Shown here piece by piece: positions 33,716 through 43,572 of a stretch of 64,000 bases of DNA. Position numbers and translations under genes: made by a program. The notes under the pieces were generated by a model. That model searched no databases. It was not told where the DNA came from and was given only the letters and a program-made list of their open reading frames with translations. The number at the start of each line of letters is the position of its first letter. The stretch's first letter is position 1. Source of the DNA: Plantago ovata (taxonomy: Eukaryota > Streptophyta > Magnoliopsida > Lamiales > Plantaginaceae); assembly GCA_028274465.1 (NCBI GenBank), contig CM051456.1, positions 81,268,753 to 81,332,752 on the forward strand, written 5' to 3'.

Positions 33716-35330
33716 TGCAAAGCGGCCCCCTTGGTCCTGACCCCTAAAAATCTTAATATTTTCGCCTTTTCTTCCACCTATGGGCACCCGTTTTCACTTG
33801 TTTCTTGAGTCCTTATAGGTACTACTCATTTATAGGAGTTGGACACGAACCTTTATCTCAAGGAACTGTACTTTCAATCCAATTTTTCCTTTCGAAACAA
33901 CTTTTCTTTGCTCGAGGACGAGCAAAAGTTTAGGTTTGGGGTGGGATCATTGGATTTTCAGTACTATGTGCTCTTTTGGTTCTTCTATGCCTGTTGTTAG
34001 CTCAAGCTCTTGTGATTTGTCGTGCTTTTTTCAAATTTTCGCATGCATATCGTCCCTAGATTAGTTGTTGCATGTTGTTGTGTGTAAAGTTTATTGCCAA
34101 GTTTTTTAAACTTTTTTATTGAGTAAACTAAGTGTTTATAACCATTGATCATATGTTGCATCACTTTGCAAGCAGTTTGAGACTTGTCTCGGTTGGTTTT
34201 CCACATTTGCATATGCACTTGTTGAGCTTAGTAGTCTCGACATCACCTTGAGTGGTGTTTCTTTCTGCTGCGGTTCACGATGGCCTTATGAAATGATGCG
34301 TGTTATAATCTTTAGTTGTGACCCATGTAATTATGTACGTAAGAGGCGACAAGTTCTTTACCTCGATTAGAGATTGCCAAATTCCTAGGAAGGAGGTAGT
34401 GTGAGGTGTGTGATTCCTTGTATTAAACTTATTCTATCGAATAGGTTTGGGGAGGGGGTTGCTTTGTTGTTCTTGTGCTTTGTTCTTGAGTCATTGTAAA
34501 GTTTGTCTTTTTCCTTTTTGTGTTTTGAGCTCCAACCTATTCTCTCGAATAGGTTTGGGGAGGTGTTTTTCGTTGTTTCGTTATTTAGAACTACTGCTTG
34601 CCTTTATAAAAAAAAAAAAAGGGAGAGAGAAAAGAAAAGAAAACAAAAAGAGAAAAAAGAAACAAAAGAAAAAAAATATTAAAAAAAAAAGAATAAAGAA
34701 ATAAGACCCAAAAAAGCAAAAGAAGGGTCCTTGCAAGTCAAAAAGTAGTCTTTGTAAAGTGTCAAGTGTCATGTAAATAGTTTGTTCTTGTGAAGTTATC
34801 GAGTTGTAAATTCTATCTTTTGTTTCGTGCCGCCTTTGTCCAAGGCGTGTTCTTGACCACCCTTGTCTTGCCATTCAAGAAGTGGTTGAAAGAGACTCAT
34901 TCTTTGATAGTCTGGGTAGAATAGGGTACTGCTTTCTTTCTAGGGAACCCTCCTTCGTTTGATGAGAGCCAGTATTAGTTCGCCCTCTCTTGAGGAAAAG
35001 TCTCGCTTGGTGAACAGTAGTAAGCCCTCGGTTTCATAGGCATGGGCCATTTGTAGTATGATAATATGATTCATTGTGTCGTCACTGACCAGGTCCAGGT
35101 AGAAGATGTTACGAGAGACTCCTTTGTTTAACAAAGTGCACATGAGAATGTGTATATTCGCAATCGAGGCATTCTTCAACCTACTTGCATGTCATGCTCA
35201 TATGGTCTTTGTTCATAAGCGCTTGGTAGATTCAATATATTAGTTCACTTTCCTTGGCATGAGACTCCTTTTTGTGTTGCATTTAGATTAGATTGTTGCT
35301 TAAGGACAAGCAAGGGTCTGGTTTGGGGAG
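33716..35330 (+). other. 3' non-coding region and polypurine tract of A
   Basis: No gene found; frames near 34600-34870 come from a long purine-rich run (34607-34720). Hairpins lie at 34426-34447 and 34534-34555, each followed by TTGGGGAGG. The final tract GGTTTGGGGAG is at 35320-35330. Several blocks are homologous, in inverse orientation, to the 3' regions of B3 and B4, for example AGTCTCGACATCAC near 34230. Confidence 0.75.
34426..34555 (+). repeat. Two PPT-like hairpin cassettes of A
   Basis: AACTTATTC/GAATAGGTT with loop TATC (one G-T wobble) at 34426-34447, and AACCTATTC/GAATAGGTT with loop TCTC at 34534-34555. Both run straight into TTGGGGAGG. They correspond to the cassettes in B3 and B4. 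Confidence 0.8.
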
Positions 35331-35884
35331 ATTAATTAACGTATTTTTGACGCGTTCATCTTGTCTTTTTTGCCTCTTTTGCTATCCTATTGCTTATTTT
35401 TTTGGTTAGTTTTGTAGAATAGTGTCACGTTTTGTGTTTTCTGCATTTTCAGGCACTTAGGTACGAAACGCTGTTTTTGAAGCTAAAAACGAGCATTTTT
35501 TATGGAAAATGGCCCCGTTGAAATTCCTCGACCTCCGTGGCTTTGTTCGTGAGTTCTTGAGCCCTAATAAGTGTTGAGAAGGACGAGTCCAAGGCAACCG
35601 AGGGCCAATCGTGGGCAAAGGATTGAGCTTCCAAGTCAAAATCTGCCCCATATAGCAAGTGAGCCGCTTCTGGAATCCAAGCCCTCCGCTTGGAAATCTC
35701 TGGAATTCCAGAGAAGTTACCCAGCATCTAGGTGGTCCGCTTGGTAGCAGCCAAGTGGTCCGCTTGGCAGCAGCCAAGTGGTACGATTGGCTGTCCGCTT
35801 GGCTTGGCTGCAGTTACAGAATCGGGATTCTGTCTTTACAACACATTTTCAGTTACTTTTTTTTACATTCAGACTTTAGCATTC
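35331..35884 (+). repeat. 3' LTR of A, truncated
   Basis: From AACGTATTTTTGACGCG (35338 onward) it matches the 5' LTR from 18522, but it stops after TTTAGCATTC at 35884, about 545 of 1403 bases. The first bases read TTAATTAACG instead of TGATGAACG. It contains the CCAAGTGGTCCGCTTGG-type palindromes near 35660-35800. C gag sequence begins at 35885. Confidence 0.8.
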
Positions 35885-36620
35885 AGGCTCTTTTTCATCC
35901 TTCTTTCCAGAAGATGAAGCCTTAGCAGCAAGAGCAATGTTCTGCGATTTTTCAGCACACACATTTTCTCTTTGCTTTGTGTAATAGTTTACAACAGCAA
36001 GGTGAGAGAACAACTCTGTTGGAGTAATATTAGGCATTCCTTGATTGTAATAGAAGTTGTGAGTGTGGATCCATTCTTGATTCAAACTTATGATGATGGT
36101 TTTCACCTTCTCAGAATCTGAATAGAAGTTTCCAGCACCTAAGTCAGTCATTTCACTCACAAGAGTTGTGAACCTGACATCCAAGTCTTCCAGTGACTCA
36201 GAAGTATCTTGTTTAAAGTTTTGAAACTTTAACTTCAGTACTACGATTTTGTTTTCCTTGGTTTTGTCAGATCCAGCAAACAGATCTTGGATCATCTTCC
36301 AAGCTTCCTTAGCATTCTTTGCACCCCACAGTTTGCACTGTATGGTGTAAGGAGTAGACCGAATAATAATGTTTTTTGCTTGGCCATCAAGAGGGAATCA
36401 CTTGGCTTCATCAGAAGTCCATTCCTCTCTAGGTTTTAGTACGACTGTGTCGACCGGTTCACCCAAAATAGTTTCCTTTCCAGCAGTATTTGTGGTTTTA
36501 TGAGGAAAGCTTCTTTCAAGTTTAGTGATCTTGATTGGGCCACCGTTTATGACAGTCACCATCTCATCACTAATGGCCTCAAGGTGTAACATCATGTTGT
36601 TTTCTCCATTTTTCAGATCT
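35885..36620 (-). pseudogene. gag: C gag fragment fused to ORF-x
   Basis: Copia Gag sequence (LHLEAISDEMVTVINGGPI, DLFAGSDKTKENK, LEDLDVRFTTLVSEM, TPTELFSHLA) homologous to 56150-56960. A TGA near 36399 replaces a sense codon of the other copy. The left end is cut at 35884/35885 where the A LTR ends. Upstream it is joined in frame to ORF-x sequence (ETHEFCHTKSHQDLKNGEN) near 36610, so the normal Gag start, primer site and LTR are deleted here. Confidence 0.8.
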
Positions 36621-39229
36621 TGATGACTTTTAGTGTGACAGAATTCATGAGTTTCAGCAGAAGTTTTTCTCTTTTTCGGACTTGCTGAATTTAACTCAGA
36701 ATCTGCTTGTCTTTTAGAACTTTGCTCTCTTTCAGCAAGAGGTTCTATAGTCAGTGGCGCTTCAGTAGGGGTTTTCTTCCTTGAAGATCTCTTTTGCTTA
36801 TCTTCCCCCTTAGACATGGATTGCATCATTGGAGTAATGTGCAGAGAAAAGAACTCATTGCAATTTTCAGCAAGAGTACTTAGGTTGTTGTATTTCATGA
36901 TAATTGCTTGCTGATCAGTGGTCAGCTTTGACAATTCTTGTTTAATACTCACCAGATTCTCCTCATCTCTGCGCTCTGTTGCGACCTTATCTTCAATGAA
37001 AGTTTGATCTTTGACTAATGTAGACTTTGCTAATCGGAGTGCTTGACTTACATCTTCTTCATAGCTTTTCTGGTAAAGACTGATTCTTTCTGAGCTATTG
37101 TAAGAGTAGTAGTACGTTTCAGCACAGTAGCCAATATTTTTTCGATGTCAAGCGGACTCTCAGCAAGCAGTGCATCATCTTCTGCTTTGCAGGCTTTGTG
37201 GACTTCCATTAGTGCTTTAATTCTTGGAGTGAAATCCTCCACATTTGGGAACGACACTAAATTTGGGTCAAGGAATGAACTTTGAGCTCAGAAGCAAATT
37301 GATCATCTTTTGTCAGCAAATGACTTCTCAAGTCATCTCCTACATCATGTTCATAGTGAGGAGGAGGAATTTCAACCAATTTGGGTTCATTTTTCTTTGA
37401 GTGATCATCCACATTTGCTGAAAGATCGTCTTCATCGTCAGATTCATCAAGGCCAGCAACCTTGGTTCCTAAATCTGCAGCTTCATTCCTTTCTGGTTGA
37501 GTGGTTGCTGATGGCAACGCTTCAGACTCAACGACTGGAGTTTCACCAGTAGTAAGCTTTAATTGAGTAGTTGCTGAGGGCAACGTTTGAGACTCAATAA
37601 CTGGAGTTTCACCAGTAGTAGATGGAAGGGAGGGGACTTCCTGTGGCTTTACTCCTGAAGATTGAGCAATATCCAAATTCTGCGTATGCCTTGCATGAAT
37701 TTGGAGACTATTTTGAAGTGCTCTTTGGTAATCTTCATCCATTTCTTCATCATCATCAAGGTTTGGGTCAATGACCTTGGCATCGAGTAAAGATAACTTG
37801 GCATTAGAAAGCTTGCTCTTGCCATGTTTCAATGCGGCGCGCTTTCTGGCGTATTTTTCTTCAGTATCAGCGCCTTGTACAGGTGCTTGAGTACTTGTTT
37901 CATCAAGAGCAGGTTGAGATTCTTGCTGACTTGGTGTATGATCAGCTTGCTGATTGTCTTGATTCTCAGTCTCAGCAACTGTCAGTTGAAGTCCACCAGC
38001 ATCAGGACTAGGACCTTGATTATCATCATCGTCGTCCTTTTTATCCTTAGAATCTTTCCCTTCATCATCACTGGGATCAGTAGGAATGTTTTCATCTTCT
38101 TCTTCCTCAGCATCATCTGTCAATATAACCAACTCGAGATGCTTGTACAAAGCAACACTCGTAACTTCCTCTTCTTCATTGATTTTGTGGGGATCAGCCA
38201 CCACGGATACAAAAGAACCCTTAAGCATCACAGCTTGTTCAGCTGGAGAGGCACTCTTGAATTTGGCCTTCATATTCTCTCTGATTTGAGCAATCAGATT
38301 TGAGCTCATTAGCTGAGAATATGACATGTCTTCTGGAAGTATAGAGTGGACAAAGGTCTCGAGCTTCAGCAAAGAAGACCTCTTTTTCTCGTTTGATAGA
38401 TGAAGATGAAGGTCAGAGAAGTCCATCCTTTTGTACCTTTGCCAGTTGCTGACAAACTTAGCAACTCTTGACAAGGTAGTTCTTTTGAAGTCTAAGTAAA
38501 GTTCTTTAGAACTCACTTTTGGATCTTTAGTGATGTGAACCACTTCAGTGGTCTCCTTTTGAGCCTGAAAAAGAATGAAATTATGTTCAGGAGAGGTTTG
38601 GATAATAGTCTTAGAGTCCAAAACTGAAACATGATTTACCTGCTGAGTTTCAGCAAGCTCATGTTGCACACTTGTTTGTGCTGGTACTATTTCCATCCTT
38701 GAGGAGCTTGAGAAGCATCCTTCATTTGTTCATCCTGAAATAACTGTAAGTTAGATAGAAGCACTAAGTTATCAAACTTAGTTGAATTACCAAAAACTTT
38801 AACTACCTGCTGAGCAGGAGGTGTTGATTCTGGTGTAGAGGCTTCAGCAACCTTCTGACTTGTATCTTGAGAATCTGTAGAGAAATCATTATATTAGCAA
38901 AAGATTGAGTTTCAGATAGTGAAGATTTGCTTATGGTTGAGTTAACTACCTGCTGAAGAAGGACAGGTTGTGACTCAGTCCTTTCAGCATTAACAGCTTC
39001 TTCAATATCTGGGACTGTTTCTTCAGCAAACTTCTTTTCTTGCTCTGTTTGAGAAAGCTGTGCGGTTTCAGCAATCTCCCTTGTCTCTGAAATGACAAGT
39101 TGAGCAGAGGCATCTTGACCCTTGAGCTCACTGCTTGTCATAAAAACATCGATTGATTTGTTGGATGTGTCTTCAATATCCAACTCCATTTGATGACTTA
39201 GTTCTTCCAGCACAAGCTGAACTTTGTCA

Positions 39230-39234
39230 ATAGA
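39230..39234. other. Left target-site duplication of the TRIM (ATAGA)
   Basis: ATAGA at 39230-39234 recurs at 39802-39806 on the other side of the TRIM. Confidence 0.9.
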
Positions 39235-39801
39235 TGTAACGACCCGATCAATCCGACCGGCGTGGTTACTTCTGGACGGACCCACACACGTCCCCACAGT
39301 ATGATATTGTCCGCTTTGGGCTTGAGCCCGCACGGATTTGCTTTTGGCTTTTGGAATCACCCAAAAGGCCTCATACCATGTGAGAGTGGTGGTCTAACAT
39401 ATATACCCTTTATTCCACTCACTCTTAAGCGATGTGGGATGCGGGGTATTACAAACTACCCCCCTTAAATCCTCGACGTCCTCGTCGAGCGCCTTAAGTG
39501 GTGGGGGTGACAAACTGACAATAACCTTTACCAACCGTCCATCCGGTGCGGGCTTTGGGTTGATCTAGGCTCTGATACCATTTGTAACGACCCGATCAAT
39601 CCGACCGGCGTGGTTACTTCTGGACGGATCCACACACGTCCCCACAGTATGATATTGTCCGCTTTGGGTTTGAGCCCGCACGGATTTGCTTTTGGCTTTT
39701 GGAGTCACCCAAAAGGCCTCATACCATGTGAGAGTGGTGGTCTAACATATATACCCTTTATTCCACTCACTCTTAAGCGATGTGGGATGCGGGGTATTAC
39801 A
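39235..39801 (-). mobile_element. TRIM element, 567 bp, complete
   Basis: Two 219-bp LTRs (39235-39453 and 39583-39801; ends TGTAACGACC...GTATTACA, three differences seen) flank a 129-bp interior. On the minus strand the interior starts with primer site TGGTATCAGAGCC (39568-39580) and ends with polypurine tract AAGGGGGGTAGT. ATAGA duplications flank it. It has no coding capacity and depends on other elements' enzymes. Its LTR start resembles the Cassandra LTR at 61451, but it lacks the 5S-like part. Confidence 0.93.
39568..39580 (-). other. Primer binding site of the TRIM
   Basis: The minus strand reads TGGTATCAGAGCC, two bases from the right LTR. Confidence 0.9.
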
Positions 39802-39806
39802 ATAGA
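39802..39806. other. Right target-site duplication of the TRIM (ATAGA)
   Basis: Matches 39230-39234. Confidence 0.9.
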
Positions 39807-41605
39807 TGTTTTCGGTGAACTGGGTCCAGTATTCTCAGCATCACGAGATGCGTTGTCGAATAATGTCTCTTGTGGTGTTTCAGCAACCTCTGGGACTTGA
39901 ACCATTGCGGTCTCAGCAAGTGGTTCTTCAGCAACTTGATGAGTTGCTTGTTCAGCAACCATCTTTTCAGCACCGGCAGCTTCAACAAGTGCCGCGGTTC
40001 TTATATCAGCAGCAATATCAGTCACTGGTTCCAGAGTCTGATCATCAAGATTATCTACAATGTAGATATCTGGGATTGAGGCAGGAATTTCATTTCCACT
40101 GCCTTGTGGTCTATTCTCAGTGGATGTATCAACATTAAGTTGATTGTTGAAGGCTTCCACAAACACTTCAACATTGCTGACATAGGTCTCAGTAACCACT
40201 TTGTCAACATCTACTGGAGTTTGTGTTTCAGCAACTGCTTGAGAGTAGTCCGAAAGATCATGGACAATTGGTACTGACTTGCGAGCCAGTGTTTTCTTTC
40301 TTGGGTTACTTGTCCTTTTTCTTTTGGGGACGGGGTTAGCTGATGACGCTGCAGTCTGAGTGTCATCATCAGCTTTCCTCTTTTTCTTCTTTGATTTTTC
40401 CAGTTTCTCTCCAGCAGTAGCGTCAGTAGTTGCATTTTCAGCAATGGGTGTAGTGGCCTTAGCATGATCACCATCTACAGCAGTTTCATCACCATCTATA
40501 GTAGTTTCATCAACAACTTTTTCAGTTGTTGGAACATGTTCTTGCTGAGTGGTGGTGGCAACATCTGCAGCTGTTGTATACCTTTCTTGCTGACTTGTGC
40601 TGACAACATCTGCAGCTGTTGTCTTCTTAGATTTTTCAAGTTTCTTGCCAGCAATCTTAGGTGCATTTTGCTTGTAGAAGGCTCTTCCCACATTGCATAC
40701 AGATTTCTTGATTGGCAATGGGTTTCTCAGCTGAATCCTGAAGTGTTCAAGGATATAGCATATCTTCAGTCCATACATGACTGGGAAGGTAGGTGAGACC
40801 TTGTTGTCTTCAACCTTGACCTTGAATTTAGTAACACAATCAACAAGTCTGTTGAAAATGTACTTTGCCCAGTTGAGCTCCATTTTTTTCTCATAGATAT
40901 GCATCAGCAGCGGCCACCTTCTCAAGCCTACTTGGTCTATTCCTCCGACTTGGGAGTCTAAGACTTTGATTAGTAGCAGAGCTACTAGACCAAGTGAGTA
41001 GCAGAGATGCTTCCTCTTAACGTGCTTTGTCCAAGTCACGGGAGCAATCTCTCCTTTCTTCATTTTCTCATTTCTGACATCACTGTAGAAGGCTTCAATT
41101 TCTTCATCAGTGGTAGTGATGTCATCTTCAGTTCCAGTGGTCGGATCTGAAAGATTTCAGCTAAATCAGTCCATTTCAGGACGATTTGCACATTTTGAAC
41201 TGTGGTGAAGATCACTTTTTCAGTGACACCTTGACCATCAGTTATGGACTACATTTCTGCATTGTTGTAGAACTCCATAGTATCTAACATACTCACTTTC
41301 TTAGGGCGAGTTGTTATAAAGTGAGTGAGGCCTTGCTGTTTAATCAAATCAAGTACCTCCTCATTGTCACCGTCTAGTTCTTGTTCATAGAAGTATCGGA
41401 TATACTTCTCCTTTGCAAAGCCACCCCATTGCATCATCATCTCATACTTTGCAGTGTCTAGATATGCGGGAGGCATGGGTTTTTCTGTTATTCTATCGTT
41501 TTTCAACACAACTTTCGTTGTGTTAGTCACCGGAGCAGTGCGTTTTTCAGCACTGTCAACCTTAGACGACTTTGATGTCTTAGATGACTGTCTCTTTGGT
41601 GCCAT

Positions 41606-42361
41606 TTCTTTATATAGATGAGAAATGTGTACGAAAAAGATTGTTTGCTTTTTGACCGGAGGTACAGTAGATTCAGGCTAAAATTTGCAGAGAAAGGAAA
41701 TGTGAGTTAAAGAATTTTGTCTTTCTCTAACTCCTTGTTTATATAGTGTCTCTGATGTGCAAGAATCTCAATCGATTTGAGTTCTCAGCAAGGGTAAAAC
41801 AGAGAAACAATTGCGTTAGTGGAGCCTTTGCATTAAATGCGTAGTGGCCCACTAACAAAAACCGTTAGAGCACTCTTTCTCTTTGTAATGTTAACCGTTG
41901 GATCAATAACTCCTTTTAATCAATGGCCACGATTGTATTTCATGTCATGATTATTAGCGAGTTTATCTTTGCCCGATTAACGTCACAAATTGATTTTATC
42001 GAGATTTATGGGATTTGATTGCTTGCTGAAATAAACAAGAATCTTTTCAACGAGTTTGCATAAATAGCCTTGTTACTTGCTGAAAGTTCCCCCTTAATCA
42101 GACATCTCATATTTCTTTAAATTAAAAGATATTTCTGAGTTCCCGTATCAGTAAATTCTTCTTATTTTGAGATATCTTTTGGTAAAATCTGAGAAGTGAG
42201 TTTTGCTCTTTTCTGAGTTCCCGTCTCAGAAATTTTCCCTTGATACTTGAATACCTGTTTCAGTATCTTTGATTGTCTGAATGCCCGTTTCAGCAATCTT
42301 TAAGGTTTTTCTCTTACTGAGTGCCTGTCTCAGCAAGTGATCAAGTTTCCTAACAAATACC
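41606..42361 (-). promoter_or_regulatory. Leader and probable promoter of ORF-x
   Basis: Between pol and ORF-x in element sense. The minus strand has CTATATAAA (about 41737-41745), some 135 bases before the ORF-x ATG, followed by a C/A-rich leader. This looks like a separate promoter. At 42354 the minus strand reads TGTTAGGAAACTTG, identical to the first 14 bases of the C LTR, preceded by GGGTATT, so the region may derive from an LTR start. Repeats of CTCAGAAA and GCTGAAACAGGCATTCAG-like words fill the distal part. B4 is inserted at 42361. Confidence 0.5.
42357..42361. other. Left target-site duplication of B4 (ATACC)
   Basis: ATACC at 42357-42361 recurs at 51028-51032. Confidence 0.9.
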
Positions 42362-43559
42362 TGATGAACTAGTTTAGAACTTGTCAGATTCTAGTTAATC
42401 AAATAAATTTGTATTGAGCCAAAGGCAATTCACAACTACAACGAAAACCGTAGTGTAGCAGCAAAATAACCTCAAGTGTCGATCTCTAAGGACTATAACT
42501 AGCTTTATCTAATCTAACTTAAGAATATAAAATCAACAAACTACTTAGCAAAGGTTTTTCTTATCAGATAAGGGAGGCTGGTGATAGTATGATCATTCAA
42601 AGCATAGAAGGTTAATAATCATGCATGAAATACCCGGTTTTGCATAGAGATGTTTGATCAATGAATTGTCCAATTGTGTTTCGTTATTATTCAACACTAC
42701 GAAGATAGAGGTTTTAGATAGATCAAAGAAATAAAGCAATAACTCAAAGCCTAATGCGCGATATAGCCATTAGCATAATTATTAACCCTTCGCTAAGAAA
42801 TCACATACTATCACCAACGAGAAGTTTAGCTACTCATAGATGTCATGCAATCAACAGAAATTATAGCAAGATTGAATGAAAACATGTTGAAAGATAAATA
42901 AATATAAATAGAAAAACTGTAAGATACAATGTTACCGAAGGTTGTCAATCTCCGAATAATCGCGATCTTACAAGCTCCAAAACGTGAAGAAAAAGTATCT
43001 CCCAAGCTAAGAATCCCCAGAACAGGCTCTGGAGAATTCCCACCTAAAACTAATGAGAAAGGTAAGAGAAAAGGTCTGGAAAAGTATGAAAAACGGAGAA
43101 AACTGAGCAACTATATATAGGCATTCGGCAGGTGTGGGGCGAGTCGCCCCACACACCGGGCGATTCGCTTGGTGTGGGGCGATTCGCGCCACGTCCCGGG
43201 CGATTCGCCCCACGTCCCGGGCGACTCGCCCGGGAGGTTCTGACGGCTGGAAACGCGCCTATCCGGAATCCCTAGACTTCTAGTGACCTTTTAGCCTTCA
43301 GACTTGACCCCTAGACTTCAAATCCTATCCAGAATCTTCTAGATACTCCAATTAGGCCTTCGGAACACCAATTCCTTGTCTACTTCAATATAATTGCCCG
43401 GAAAACCTCGTTTTTCACCCAAAACCTGTAAAATACAAACTAAAGGGAAATGTGACACTATTCTAATAAAATGCACTAAAATATAGCTAAATTAACATAG
43501 AGGATAGCTAAATTAGGTGAAAAAAGACTCGAATGAAAGTTTAAAATACACGTTCATCA
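42362..43559 (-). repeat. 3' LTR of B4
   Basis: TGATGA...TCATCA, 1198 bases. A TATA-like CTATATATAG lies near 43112-43121 with GC palindromes upstream in element sense at 43136-43232 (GGGGCGAGTCGCCCC and GGGCGATTCGCCC types). One CACTACGAAGATA unit. Confidence 0.9.
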
Positions 43560-43572
43560 AACTCCCCAAACC
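43560..43572 (-). other. Polypurine tract of B4
   Basis: The minus strand reads GGTTTGGGGAGTT, as in B3. Confidence 0.85.

Larger units (their letters stand above)
18517..35884 (+). mobile_element. Athila-type Ty3/Gypsy element A, pol-bearing, 3' truncated, hosting B3
   Basis: It has a 5' LTR, tRNA-Asp-type primer site, gag, protease, RT, RNase H, integrase, a long 3' non-coding region with hairpins and polypurine tract, and a 3' LTR cut off at 35884. Without B3 and its 5-base duplication it spans about 9.6 kb. Gene order and the protease motif LDLGAS are those of Athila. Every gene has stops or frameshifts, so this copy is inactive. No envelope-like gene is visible in the 3' region. The flank left of the 5' LTR is GTGCA; the matching right duplication is lost with the truncation. 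Confidence 0.85.
36620..41605 (-). pseudogene. C ORF-x, large acidic protein downstream of pol, interrupted by TRIM
   Basis: Starts MAPKRQSSKTSKSSK at 41605. The N-terminal ~330 residues look globular (MMMQWGGFAKEKYIRYFYEQ, WTKHVKRKHLCYSLGLVALL, PVMYGLKICYILEHFRIQLR) and recall the 'putative plant transposon protein' type; that likeness is an inference. Then comes a long low-complexity part rich in Glu, Gln, Thr and VAE/LAE repeats, Lys-rich nuclear-type clusters (KKKRKADD, KRKRTSNPRKK), and a helical C-terminal part (LAESPLDIEKILATVL, SKLTTDQQAIIMKYNNL). Broken by stops or shifts near 41249, 38800, 38696, 37257 and 37048. The TRIM splits it at 39234. It sits where SIRE elements carry an envelope-like ORF, but I see no signal peptide or transmembrane segment. 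Confidence 0.65.

Noticed and set aside
34607..34720. A Lys/Glu/Arg-rich coding stretch or promoter in the A 3' region
   Set aside because: Simple purine-rich sequence; the corresponding B stretches at 27860-27990 and 44165-44300 differ in length and frame.
42340..42361. A second C LTR beginning at 42354
   Set aside because: Only the first 14-16 bases match the LTR at 59029. The following sequence differs, so I list it as an LTR-like motif upstream of ORF-x and not as an LTR.
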